In this document: piece by piece, positions 1-10,289 of the stretch
Layout of the letters: every line of letters begins with the position of its first letter
Numbering within the stretch: the first letter of the stretch is position 1
NCBI RefSeq assembly: GCF_964355755.1
Contig: NC_092678.1
Span: 9,086,922 to 9,150,921 of the forward strand
DNA length: 64,000 nucleotides
DNA from: Antedon mediterranea
Lineage: Eukaryota; Echinodermata; Crinoidea; Comatulida; Antedonidae
Direction: 5' to 3'
Notes under the pieces: generated by a model
The model's input: the letters and a program-made list of their open reading frames with translations, nothing else
Told to the model about the DNA's origin: nothing
Database searches by the model: none
Position numbers and translations under genes: made by a program

Positions 1-1
1 C

Positions 2-367
2 CAAAATGGAATTAAACATACTGAGGTAAAGGAACGAGTTAAAAAGTTCCAAATTAAAAGTAAGAAGTATTACGATGATAAGAAAAATGTGAGAAAACCA
101 CAATTTAAAGTGGGAGATTCAGTACGAATTAAGAATCCGAGACATGTTGATAAATCAAGTAATAAGTTCTATACTGGAGGAAAAATTAAAAGAATTGTTA
201 GTAATGCTACATATGAGCTAGATGATGGAAAGATCTGGAATGCTAAATACCTAACAAATGATCTAACCACACAGAAACAGAAAGATACTGTTGTACATAC
301 ATTTGATAAAGATAGACCTAGACGTGAAGTTTATAAACCACGTTGGTTAATTGATTACACTCCCTAA
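2..367 (+). pseudogene. Ty3/Gypsy Pol 3' end (integrase C-terminus), partial
   Basis: The frame is open from the left edge to the stop at 365-367, about 121 residues, so this is only the end of a longer polyprotein. It shows the usual tail of Ty3/Gypsy integrases: a basic helix with a KKYYDDKK motif, then a beta-rich segment opening with VGDSVRI and continuing through KFYTGGKIKRIVSNATYEL, then LDDGKIWNAKYL. In this family that domain binds DNA and follows the catalytic core, which would lie left of the window. A purine tract and an LTR follow directly, as expected for the 3' end of such an element. No internal stop is visible, so it could be a recent copy. Confidence 0.8.
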
Positions 368-384
368 ATGTAACATGTGAAATT

Positions 385-397
385 AGGAGGGGAGAGA
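385..397 (+). promoter_or_regulatory. Polypurine tract of the Gypsy element
   Basis: A 13-base all-purine run lies 17 bases after the pol stop codon and directly before a TGTTATG start typical of an LTR. In LTR retrotransposons this tract primes plus-strand DNA synthesis. Confidence 0.6.
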
Positions 398-657
398 TGT
401 TATGTCTAGCTATGGTGCCAGTAGGCAAGATGATACATTTGTTTATCAGTATACACTTCCTATGTTATCAGTTGGTTTACAAATACCACCTGTAACTATA
501 CCAATTTGTATGAGTCATATAGATAGTAGAATTGTGAATAAAAGAGTTGTTAAAAAGTAGTCGAAGTGAATGCATCTATCTTTGAGTCAGCTTTACAATA
601 CTTTACATTATATTACAATACATTACTACTGTACAAAGGTACTGGGGGTATATAACA
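398..657 (+). repeat. Putative 3' LTR of the Gypsy element
   Basis: The segment starts with TG directly after the polypurine tract and contains an AATAAA at about 539-544, as expected for the LTR poly(A) signal. I placed the 3' boundary at a terminal ACA at 655-657. That boundary is uncertain because the 5' LTR and the target-site duplication are not in the window. Bases 658-786 show nothing recognisable. Confidence 0.45.
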
Positions 658-786
658 TGTAGCATTCAAAATCTTCTTTCTGATGACCCAATTTTTGATA
701 ATTTATCCACTTTTTGTCGCCACTGTTGTATACTTAATACTTTACTTGTGGATGTGCGTGGGTGACTTGACAAAACACTACACTAA

Positions 787-1920
787 CTGTAAGGAAAACA
801 CTTTATTATGAACAATAAGCACGACTGAGATATGCCTGTGTTTTTTAGATGATTTATTTAGCAGAAAAACGATTTCATTCAAATCTGAAAACATTCAATA
901 GTCATAACGTACATGTTAAAAAACAATAACTGACGTATTATTGAAAAGCTATTATAACATTAGTTCAATAACTCACTGTTTGTCAGCCAAGTCTTACTGT
1001 ACAAGCATTCGCTGTGTACTAAACAACTAATGAATATTCATAAGCTGCCGACTCACCCGGCGAGATTAACAATCGTAACTACAGTAAATAGATTATTATT
1101 ATTAAGCTATTATAACATTAGTTCAATAAGTCTACTGTTTGTCAGGCAAATCCCTACTGTCATACTTTCGACCCGTCAATTAGTAACTGAAACAAAATAT
1201 TATTAATCCATGATAATTATAACCTTCTGATCCCAAATTTGATAAACCTTTACAATTACATAAACAACTTAATCCGTAGTAAACAAGTTCAATGTATTCT
1301 ATATAAGTCTTACTGTACAAGCATTCGCTGTGTACTAAACAACTAATGAATATTCATAAGCTGCCGACTCACCCGGCGAGAGCAACACACGCAGACATTG
1401 TATGTTCTAATTAACAATCGTAACTACGGTAATTACACAACAAACCGCATCACTTCTATCCCTTTTGGATTCTGTGCATATACATCTCCACAACATGAAT
1501 AAACAACAATAAGGCAACTATAGACAAACTTTGCATTTCTTAAACAACAATTATACCAACATATAATTAGGCTCAACAACAGTTCTAGGCCTAAAAGCGG
1601 CAATTCGCCAACCAACGTGAACAACAACTTTGAGATTGTCCCTCATTTGAACTAGCCTATATTACATTAGATTTCACCTTAAATATGGCTCTACCTCTAC
1701 TACGTACCTTAACATATATTATACTGCTACTAAATTAATCATTACACATTGGTTTCTTCTTTACTGGTTAGCATTAATTAACATTGGTTTCAATCATTAC
1801 TGGTTAGCATTCGTTACACCTTGATTTTCTTTCCAGTCCTTTCCAAACTACTACATTGTACACGCGTGTTCAACATCCGGGATAGCAACTGGCATAATTC
1901 CTGGGTGCGCACTACAACTT
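787..1920 (-). repeat. 3' LTR of the BEL/Pao element
   Basis: This matches the copy at 4889-5855 over nearly its whole length, including the blocks 'ctcacccggcgag' and 'gtgcgcactaca'. It reads TG...CA on the plus strand. Unlike its partner it carries an extra block of about 150 bp (about 965-1115) that repeats internal LTR sequence, which looks like an unequal-exchange or template-switch duplication. Confidence 0.8.
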
Positions 1921-1921
1921 T

Positions 1922-2098
1922 CCACTTTTGTCTGATTTGCAAGCTAGGTAGGTATTCGCCTATAAACTTCTTCCAGAATTGATCGGCTATCAACTGGCTG
2001 TGACGCCACTGTTTTCTACTTCGTATTTCATGCGGTTGGAATGTAATTGGTGGTAACGCAGGATCTCTTCTACACATTAGTAGTAAATTGGGAGTTAT
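1922..2098 (-). pseudogene. BEL/Pao C-terminal domain (DUF5641-like)
   Basis: This minus-strand stretch has the DUF5641 signature found at the end of BEL/Pao polyproteins: ITPNLLLM, then RRDPALPP, SRKQWRHSQLIADQFWKK, and EYLPSLQIRQKW just before the LTR. The frame runs into the LTR without a stop. Its upstream partner is the integrase fragment ending near 3165, from which a LINE insertion now separates it. The protein role of this domain is not established to my knowledge. Confidence 0.78.
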
Positions 2099-3160
2099 CT
2101 TTGTAGCTGTCGCCATTCTTAATTAGTTTACAGATTTTTGGCCCTGGAATTCCTCTTTTGTGACTGGTTTTTTGTTGTTTTGTGGACATCTGTTGCTTTA
2201 GTAGTAAAATTTGTGCATTATACTGTGGATTGAATGCTACATGTTATGCTTATAAATTGCAATCTGAACATTAACTTGCTAAGCCCACAACTGAAACTAT
2301 AACCAGGATACTGGCTGGGCTCGCCGCGACCTATCGTCGGATCGTCGGAGAATTCAGGCAAGCCGAATGGGCAGCCTAGCCTAGGCCCAGACCAACCGAC
2401 AGAATCGGCGGTTTCAGAAGTATTGTGATCTTATGTTAACTTTGTGCAAGTACTTTTTCTTTACATTTTTTTGATGTGGAACCACTTTTTAATCTTCCGA
2501 AATTTGATCTTGTAGATGTATTTAAGAGTTACATAAGACCAAGTGTTGAATATGCTGTCCCAGTATGGCATTCTAGTCTCACTAAGAAACAAAGTGATAT
2601 GATAGAATCTGTCCAAAAAAGGGCTTGCAGAATAATATTGTGTAATGACTACATATGTTATGACCAAGCACTCAATGATCTTTCTTTAGACACTTTATCT
2701 GATAGAAGGCGTAATCTATGCTATAAGTTTGCTCTGAATTGTTCAAAAAGTATTCATTTTGGAAAATGGTTTCCAGTGAAGAATGTAAGTAACATGAAAC
2801 TAAGACGTGTAAAGTATCAACAACCCAAATGCAGAGTTGAAAGATATAGAAAAAGTGCAATACCATACCTTATCTCGCTTCTAAATGAATAATCTGTATA
2901 TATCACCCAGTACAGCTTTGCGATTTTTATTGATGCTTTTAGGTGTTTTTTTTTCTATTTTAATATTTTAAGCTAAACTTTTTGAATGTTCCTGTATTGT
3001 ATTTCTTGTGTAAATTACCTCCTTTTTTATATTTTTTTTATCATTGGTTTTATACTTTTTTACAAATTTTAATATTGAACAAATGTAAATATCTTTGTAA
3101 TTCAGCTAAGGCTGCGATAATGATATTGAAATAAATGAAATGAAATGAAATGAAAAAAAA
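2099..3160 (+). mobile_element. LINE inserted in the BEL element, RT C-terminal end plus 3' tail
   Basis: An open frame at 2476-2892 encodes the C-terminal part of a CR1/Jockey-like reverse transcriptase: a YIRPSVEYAVPVWHSSL motif, then SVQKRACRIIL and a basic C-terminus. The 3' end is a short tandem repeat, (TGAAA)n at about 3132-3152, followed by an A run, which is typical of the 3' end of these LINEs. Bases 2099-2460 lie inside the insertion but have no recognised coding. They may be 5' sequence of the same LINE joined to its 3' end by an internal deletion. The insertion splits the BEL reading frame between integrase and the C-terminal domain. Confidence 0.7.
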
Positions 3161-3164
3161 TCGG

Positions 3165-4548
3165 GTCTACGTCAGCGATGTCGGAAGAGGCATAACCTAA
3201 AGGTTTTGAATTAAGTATACCCTCAACTTCTACCACAACCGTCCGTAAAACTACTTCACTCACAACTTTGTTCTTTAAGCAGCATTTCAGTGCATTCTTT
3301 ACTGATCTAACCTCCCGTTGCCTTATTCCACCAAAATGAGGGGCATTAGGAGGGTTGAACCTGAAGTCTACTTGCTGCGTAGCAAGTTTCTTTTGCAGTT
3401 CCGTACTCATAGCTTTGAACCATGCATTTAGTTCTCTTTCTGCCCCCTTTTCTGCTATCTTTTCATTTGATACCCATCCCTTTACTGAGAATCCACCATT
3501 GCTTAGTATCTTGTCTATGTCTTGAATTAACTTAATTGCTTCGGGTTTGGACTTCACTGATGGACATATGTCGTCCATGTATGTATCTCTCTCTATTACT
3601 TTAGCGGCCTCTGGGTGGGTATTCAGTTTTACTTTCTCTGGCTGTAAGTCTTAAGGCTGTTAGTACCATGGCCGGGGGTGGCTTGTCGCCAAATGTAAGA
3701 ACTTGCTTAATATATATATCAGGCTCTCTGTCGAACTCCATATCTCGCCATAGGTTATCTGTGAACATGTTAGTCAATCTCCGGGATGCGGATTCGATAC
3801 ATTGTACTTGTACATTGTTAAATAATATATAGTGTTTTTAAATATTGTAATTAATTTTTTTTATATGAAACGTTTTTATAAATTTTTGTACAATTTTGTG
3901 AAAAGCACTCAAAATATTTTCCTATGTGGACGAAATAAAGTTATCAAACAGAGAACGTATGATACATTTTCGATATATCTCCCAGAGGGCACTTCTGAGC
4001 CACAATTCCATCCCTTTCCAGTATTTTTCCTGTGTGGAGGTATGCATAGTTTACTCATATTAGAATATCAATTGGTCTAGCCGGTCTTTTCAGTGTACCC
4101 TCCTTCATCTCGAACAATTGTTCCAGTTTTCTAACATTAACATCAGGATTATCACTTATGTCGCTCATTCCGATGGCCTACCCCAGTGAAGATGACCGAG
4201 TGAGAGTAGTAGATGTAAAAGTACACGAGAAGGTTTATAAGCATCCTGTTGTGAATGTATTTTCTTTGGATTCTCACCTACTAACTGTATGTCATAGATT
4301 TTTGTATCATATTTTTCCTCCTTACCTCCCACAGTGGTCAACGCTGCTGTAACATTTTTACCATGGATACCCAAACTGTTAACAAAGCCTTCCCTTATGA
4401 AAGTACCTTGGGAGTCGTTGTCTAACATCACATTTGCTTTCTTGCTTGTGTTTCCATTAATTAACTTAAGTTCAAGTACCTGAAGTAATGGTTCATTGTC
4501 AATTACACTTGTGGACAGACCTACCAATCCCACGTTCCCTGCTTTCAC
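3165..4548 (-). pseudogene. BEL/Pao pol remnant: protease, RT and integrase fragments
   Basis: From 4548 downward an open stretch encodes a retropepsin-like domain (Pao-type, DUF1758-like) with the motif VMLDNDSQGTFIREG. The usual catalytic D-S/T-G triad reads DND here, so activity should be lost. A linker with KRPARPIDILI follows around 4080. RT sequence resumes about 3810-3650 (motif DREPDIYIKQV) and, after a frameshift, 3610-3480 (motif MDDICPSV; the family usually has YVDD). The frame then jumps, without the rest of RT and RNase H, into an integrase segment with NPPNAPHFGGIRQREVRSVK (about 3355-3300). In BEL elements these make DNA from RNA and insert it. Here only relics remain. Confidence 0.82.
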
Positions 4549-4888
4549 TTCTGGATGCAGTAAAGCCTAACAGCCTTAAGACTCAGCCAGAGAAAGTAAA
4601 GATGGTGATACTTGTCAAAACATTGTTTATCTACCAACTTGTTACATCGTTTTCATCAGGTGCAATTTGCCATCCGTTGATGAGATTGCTCAATGGTTTC
4701 AAACGCTTAATAGTCCTTCTTGCAACTCTTGCTCCGATGGTTGGCTATCAACGAGTTGTCTCAATCCACCTAAGGCTCTTGTTAAGGTGCCCTTGCGGTT
4801 TCTTCTGGTTACCTTTAGCTTGTCCATTTGGTCGTTCCCTATACCTTCCTTGTGCGTCAGTCAGTAAAAACAATTTGAATTGAAAGGA

Positions 4889-5855
4889 AAGTACTTTATT
4901 ATGAACAATAAAGCATGACTGAGATATGCCTGTGTTTTTGAGATGAAAAACGATTTCATTCAAATCTGAAAACATTCAATAGTCATAACGTACATGTTAA
5001 AAAACAATAACTGACGTATTATTGAAAAGCTATTATAACATTAGTTCAATAAGTCTACTGTTTGTCAGGCAAATCCCTACTGTCATACTTTCGACCCGTC
5101 AATTAGTAACTGAAACAAAATATTATTAATCCATGATAATTATAACCTTCTGATCCCAAATTTGATAAACCTTTACAATTACATAAACAACTTAATCCGT
5201 AGTAAACAAGTTCAATGTATTCTATATAAGTCTTACTGTACAAGCATTCGCTGTGTACTAAACAACTAATGAATATTCATAAGCTGCCGACTCACCCGGC
5301 GAGAGCAACACACGCAGACATTGTATGTTCTAATTAACAATCGTAACTACGGTAATTACACAACAAACCGCATCACTTCTATCCCTTTTGGATTCTGTGC
5401 ATATACATCTCCACAACATGAATAAACAACAATAAGGCAACTACAGACAAACTTTGCGTTGCGTTTCTTAAACAACAATTATATCAACACATTAATTAGG
5501 CTCAACAACAGTTCTAGGCCTAAAAGCGGCAATTCGCCAACCAAAGTGAACAACAACTTTGAGATTGTCCCTCATTTGAACTAGCCTATATTACATTAGA
5601 TTTCACCTTAAATATGGCTCTATACCTCTACTACGTACCTTAACATATTTTATACTGCTACTAAATTAATCATTACACATTGGTTTCTTCTTTACTGGTT
5701 AGCATTAATTAACATTGGTTTCAATCATTACTGGTTAGCATTCGTTACACCTTGATTTTCTTTCCAGTCCTTTCCAAACTACTACATTGTACACGCGTGT
5801 TCAACATCCGGGATAGCAACCGACATAATTCCTGGGTGCGCACTACAACTTGGAT
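4889..5855 (-). repeat. 5' LTR of the BEL/Pao element
   Basis: Direct repeat of 787-1920 without that copy's internal duplication. Differences between the two are few (for example an extra 'gttgc' near 5460), so the insertion is not very old despite its damaged coding region. Confidence 0.8.
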
Positions 5856-7744
5856 TTGCTATAAATCCTACACTAACACTAACAGGGTGTTTATTTCCAA
5901 AACACAACTCAATTATTTATTCAATAATATATTATTGTAATCCATGTGAACAATCATGGGCAATGCTGCCCTCAATATACTACACACACGATGAGTCCAT
6001 CAAACGTAATACTGTATATGCTAGCCATGAAATCAAGTTTACTTCAAGAACAATAAACACATTAAATGTGTCTTATGACAATACTGCACGGAAGGTATGT
6101 TTTAATTTATTTTTTTTGTGGTACAGTACCTCCTATTATAAAAAATCATATTTTCACGCTGCTGCTCTAGCCCGCTACTGTACGTCTCAATCAGAAGCTA
6201 AAACAAGCAGCAGTTATAGTTCTAAGGACGACAGTTTTGCGAAAATGGAAACTCCACTATAATTTATAGATTTCCAGCTGCTCGACCCAAAAACGTCTGG
6301 GAAAAGAGTCAAGAGTCTATTAGGACATGTCATGCTAAAATTACAAATCCCAAAGCATTTCTGGTATTTATGAGTCCCATTTGACTGTAATACTGACTTT
6401 TGACTGTCAGATATTCATTGGATTATATAATCCAAACAGTCCATTAAAGTTTGTGTTTGTAATAGGATACTTCACACTTGAAATATATAGGGTGATGAAG
6501 TGACCCCCAGACTTGACCTTAGCAATAAAATTAACTAAAGTGACAGAAATTGAGTATTCACTTCTGTAACAAAAAATAATATTTATTCACATAAAAAGAG
6601 AAAAGAAACCCAAAAACCATTTTCTGACAGACAATTTAAGTATTTGTTGCTTTAAATTACATTTTTTTCAGGTAAAATAACTATTAGGCCTATGTGAAAA
6701 TAAAATGAGACATTCAAAAACATTTGAAATAAAAAATATTTTTCAATAAGCAAGCATTTTAAGAAATATTTCTTGTTATAATCTGCATTTCAATGGTTGA
6801 GTATCCAGTGAAATGTTAAACAGTTGTAGCCTATATCCAGGGCTATTGCATTTTCATTTAACAGTTAATAATAATTCAACATTTCTTAGTTTCTATCAAT
6901 GGTAAAACAATACAATAAAAAAGAATACCATTAATAGAGGATCTTGCAAGAAGAGAATACTTGTCACGCAAGACCCATAAACAAAAGAAAAAAATACATT
7001 TGTATATAATTATTAAATAATAAAAAAAAAAAGTCATGACAAAAACAGTTTGAAGGTCTAGTTTGAGTACAACGAAAAGTTGGGAGAGAGGAAGAGTTAA
7101 CAATACTAGTATTTCTTAAATCGTTTAGTAAAGATGGATATGAGTCGATGGCCCAAATTGGCTTTTAGTGCAATGCTATTCATTGGTCATACGTCTACAT
7201 GAATGAAGAATTTTTTTTTAGTTAAGTATAGTATAATTAAGGTTTTTTTTTTCTATGACGCTATGTGAATGTATTTTTATATATATTATTTTGTATCATT
7301 GTTATTACTAAACTGTAGTAGTCTGGTACTACTAATGTATTACTATAAATACAGTAATGATTAACAGGCTATACCTTACATTAAATATATTTACTTTATA
7401 GCGTTTTTTAAAGATTTTTTTTCGTATTAACTTATGATTTTATGTGAATGTATTTTTATATATTATTTTGTATCACTATGTATAATTGTTATTACTATAC
7501 TGTATAGGAAACCATTTCAATATTAACTGTCATGATAATTTTAATATCCTCATCAACAATTATTTTTGTTACTACTTCCTAGCTTTATATTTAACTAAAA
7601 TGTATCAACTCATGTCAGACAAATATTGCTACAGTATATAGTACTAATTTTAATTTATAAATTATCCGTCATTTTATGTTAATTGTGTTCAATATGGATG
7701 CACCACTTCCTGTGTGTGCCACCGATGTAAAGGTGCAATTTCCA
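5856..7744. other. Intergenic AT-rich stretch, no gene seen
   Basis: I see no exon-like frame. About 6615-6760 is a diverged copy of the 'GATG' MITE family described at 21677-22021 (shared tract around 'tgctttaaattacattttttt'). About 7230-7300 and 7430-7480 share 'tatgtgaatgtatttttatat', a short local duplication. The rest is low-complexity A/T. Confidence 0.5.
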
Positions 7745-8650
7745 AATAAATTTATTTTATTATATATCTAATTGATTCCAAATTAAAGGGCCAGAAACAT
7801 AAATAAAGTGGGAAGAACTAGTTAATCTTACAAAAGGAATAGTTAACTGAAACTTATGAACAGTACTTCTTAAATTATGACCATGGTTGAAATCAGCAGT
7901 GTTAAATAAATTCATAATGGGAGAAGGAAGATTGTTAGAAAAATATTGAAAGACAAAATAGGCACTTTGCAATTTATGTATATCACCTAACTTCAGTAAC
8001 TTAAGTTCATAAAATAAAGGTTCAGATGGAGTAATGCGAGACGCAAAAGTAATATTTCTAATAGCACGCTTAATCAGCTTATTAAGTTTATCGAGATGAG
8101 ATGGATAGTCAGCAGCCCAAATAATGTTACAATAATAAAGATGAGGTAAAATTAAAGAATTATATAATGAAAGAAGGATACGCCAGGGAAAAGTGTGCTT
8201 AAGATTATTTATAATCCCAATTGTTTTAGAAATTTTATTTGCAATATGATTCTGATGACTGGTCCATCTCAAGTTTTCCTGGATTAAAACACCAAGGAAC
8301 ATAGTCTCTGACGTTTGTTTAATGTTAACTCCATTAATAAATATATTGTAATCAGTAAGGTCTAACGATTGACGTTGTGTATGAAAAAGAATGTAATTGG
8401 TTTTCATGGAGTTTATAAGGAGTTTATTTGAGATGAACCAGTCATTATATTTTGACAATTCATTATTAACTATAGAAAATAAAATAGTGTAGTGTCATCA
8501 GCAAAGGAGATGACATGGAGGGTGTCACTGACTCTGGATAAGTCATTTACGTAAATTAAAAAAAGGAGAGGGCCAAGAACCGACCCTTGTGGCACCCCAC
8601 ATGTCATCTCCTCCTCTGGTGACATACAATTACCAATTTTTATTAGGTAT
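7745..8650 (-). pseudogene. LINE reverse transcriptase fragment (Jockey/CR1-like)
   Basis: Read on the minus strand from about 8640, the sequence gives RT motif B as GVPQGSVLGPLLFLIYVNDL, then motif C as SFADDTTLF, both with the expected residues. A one-base frameshift near 8475 leads into the frame 8458-7760, which carries the thumb and C-terminal part, including a TMFLGVLIQENLRWTSHQNH stretch, an IIWAADYP motif and a final SGPLIWNQ (most LINEs have WN.LP there). Motif A and the endonuclease are missing, so it is 5' truncated. A TAAAA-rich tail near 7745-7765 marks the 3' end. Confidence 0.75.
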
Positions 8651-8651
8651 C

Positions 8652-8815
8652 AGAAATGTTTGTATTGTCTGCAAAAAAGAAGGTAATAAAAGAATAAAAT
8701 GCTCTACAGTATACCCATATTTTACTTAGGCCTAATATAATGTTTGTATTATCTGCAAAAAAGAATGTAATAAAATGCTCTACAGTATGAATATATTTTA
8801 TTTAGGCCTAAGGGA
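8652..8815 (+). repeat. Two-copy tandem duplication, about 75-85 bp
   Basis: The block 'atgtttgtatt' to 'taggccta' occurs at about 8656-8732 and again at 8739-8810, with a 10-base indel. It abuts the 51-bp tandem repeat that follows. Confidence 0.6.
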
Positions 8816-8954
8816 CAGATGCAGTGGGGTAGTGCTAGAGGCATGCACTCAATTAGGCCTAAGGGACAGATGCAGTGGGGTAGTGCTAGAGGCATGCACT
8901 CAATTAGGCCTAAGGGACAGATGCAGTGGGGTAGTGCTAGAGGCATGCACTCAA
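8802..8954 (+). repeat. Minisatellite, 51-bp unit, exactly 3 copies
   Basis: Units at 8802-8852, 8853-8903 and 8904-8954 are identical base for base as far as I can read. Because 51 is a multiple of three, the array is open in several frames on both strands, giving spurious 17-residue peptide repeats. No start context or splice sites suggest it is translated. Confidence 0.9.
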
Positions 8955-9026
8955 TTATTATACAGTTCTGCTTCTTTTTATCATCTTTAATGTATTTATT
9001 TGTTCGCAATATTAGCCATTCATGTC

Positions 9027-9153
9027 TAAAGCTCTGTCTACACTATTTTGACAAAAAAGTGTGATGTGCCCAAATATGGTAGTGATATACCTAAATATGG
9101 AAGTGATATGACATCATCATGTCCATATGTTTGAAAGTGCAGACAGAGCTTTA
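9027..9153. mobile_element. MITE-like element, 127 bp
   Basis: The terminal inverted repeats pair 'taaagctctgtctacact' at the left with its complement 'agtgcagacagagcttta' at the right, one mismatch and a one-base gap apart. TA at both ends fits a TA target duplication of the Tc1/mariner type. The interior repeats the block 'aaatatgg[t/a]agtgatat' twice. Confidence 0.7.
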
Positions 9154-9732
9154 TATTTGAAACAACATGTATATGGATATGTATATTGTCATTCATCCAG
9201 GTAGTATTAAGTTTATAAAATAAGATACCAAATGCCAAAATTCCATTGTTCGGCCTGATGATACGACAATGTTCCAGATTTTATCATGTTGTTGGAAAAT
9301 AATCTGTATCATACCAGGTCATACTGTAGGACAGATAATATTTTAGTTAAGGAAAATTGGACAAATGCTATTCTTTTGTATTTTTATAAATGAATATTTT
9401 GATAGACAGTTGACCCATGTAAGGGCAGATTACTTTTATGTATTAATATATTTTTAGTTATATTGAAAGCAGTGTAAACAGCTATTTACATAATGAGCAA
9501 AAACAAATAAACAAAATCAATACTAGTTTAACAGATTGATTGGTGTTTGTGTATTTTATATCAGTTTTTTTGCAACATTCACAAATTAAATCAATTTCTT
9601 TAAATAAATTACACACACGAAGAAAACTATTTTGTGTATTAAATCACAATTGTCTAAATCAATACAATAGAACAAGAGGAAATCATGAGTGTCATCTGGC
9701 TCGGAAATTCGTAGAACAATTTTTTTATATAC
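9154..9732. other. Intergenic, nothing recognised
   Basis: AT-rich sequence with frequent stops in all frames. No splice-bounded open frame, RNA-like fold or repeat shared with the rest of the window was noticed. Confidence 0.4.
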
Positions 9733-10008
9733 CATTTTAGGACGCTGATTCCAAATATCTATGTTATATGGGCAGTTTAGGGTGGTGTTTTCGAGAAAAG
9801 TGAACTTTTGTGACAAATTTTTCCTGTGTCGCACTGTCATTTCTTGTCAAAATAAGAATGGCGTATCGTTATTGGTCATGTGATTGATGTAAACACACGA
9901 CAATGCGACACAGAATCGAGCAACTGACAGAGTAGGTGAAAATTGGTCACAAAAGATTGCTTTTCTCGAAAACGCTGCCCGTATATTTGAAATCAGCGTC
10001 CTAAAATG
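9733..10008. mobile_element. Foldback MITE, 276 bp, arms over 100 bp
   Basis: The outer arms read 'cattttaggacgctgatt' at the left and 'aatcagcgtcctaaaatg' at the right, perfect complements. The pairing continues inward with gaps through 'atatgggcag'/'ctgcccgtat' and 'gttttcgagaaaag'/'cttttctcgaaaac'. The whole element could fold into one long imperfect hairpin. It lies just downstream of the 3' end of MRPS25. Confidence 0.8.
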
Positions 10009-10014
10009 CCCATC

Positions 10015-10020
10015 TTTATT
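10015..10020 (-). promoter_or_regulatory. Candidate poly(A) signal of MRPS25
   Basis: TTTATT on the plus strand reads AATAAA in the direction of MRPS25 transcription, 270 bp past its stop codon, and abuts the foldback MITE. The only support is the hexamer and its position. Confidence 0.35.
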
Positions 10021-10289
10021 TCCTCCTGGTATACAACACTCCACTTACAAAAGGTGAACAGAATGTATTACTTCAAACAAAAGATTTCTTTCAAATCAAG
10101 CTTTTGTTCTAAAAAGCATATTATGACATATGTATAAACAGAAGTCATTTGACCAATCAAACGGGACAGCTTGAATGATCCGATTGTGATTGGTTAAATA
10201 TACATAGTTCAAAATCTGTTCACTTCCTGTTTATGTCGGCACAGATTGTTCCTTATTCGTTCCTTATTCCTCCTTATTCAAATTCTTCA

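Larger units (their letters stand above)
787..5855 (-). mobile_element. Degenerate BEL/Pao LTR retrotransposon with internal deletions and a nested LINE
   Basis: Two near-identical long direct repeats (787-1920 and about 4889-5855) flank minus-strand remnants of a BEL/Pao polyprotein. In coding order, from high to low coordinate, these are aspartic protease (4548-4165), a protease-to-RT linker (about 4160-3960), an RT fragment (about 3810-3500), an integrase fragment (3480-3165) and the C-terminal DUF5641-type domain (2098-1922). A plus-strand LINE splits the last two. The protease active site is changed and the RT-RNase H-integrase stretch is missing several hundred codons, so the copy is dead. 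A purine-rich tract lies just inside the downstream LTR (minus strand, about 1921-1933). No clear 5-bp target duplication was found. Confidence 0.85.

Noticed and set aside
8749-9064. Repeat-protein-like open frames on both strands
   Set aside because: Products of the 51-bp tandem repeat, whose length is a multiple of three.
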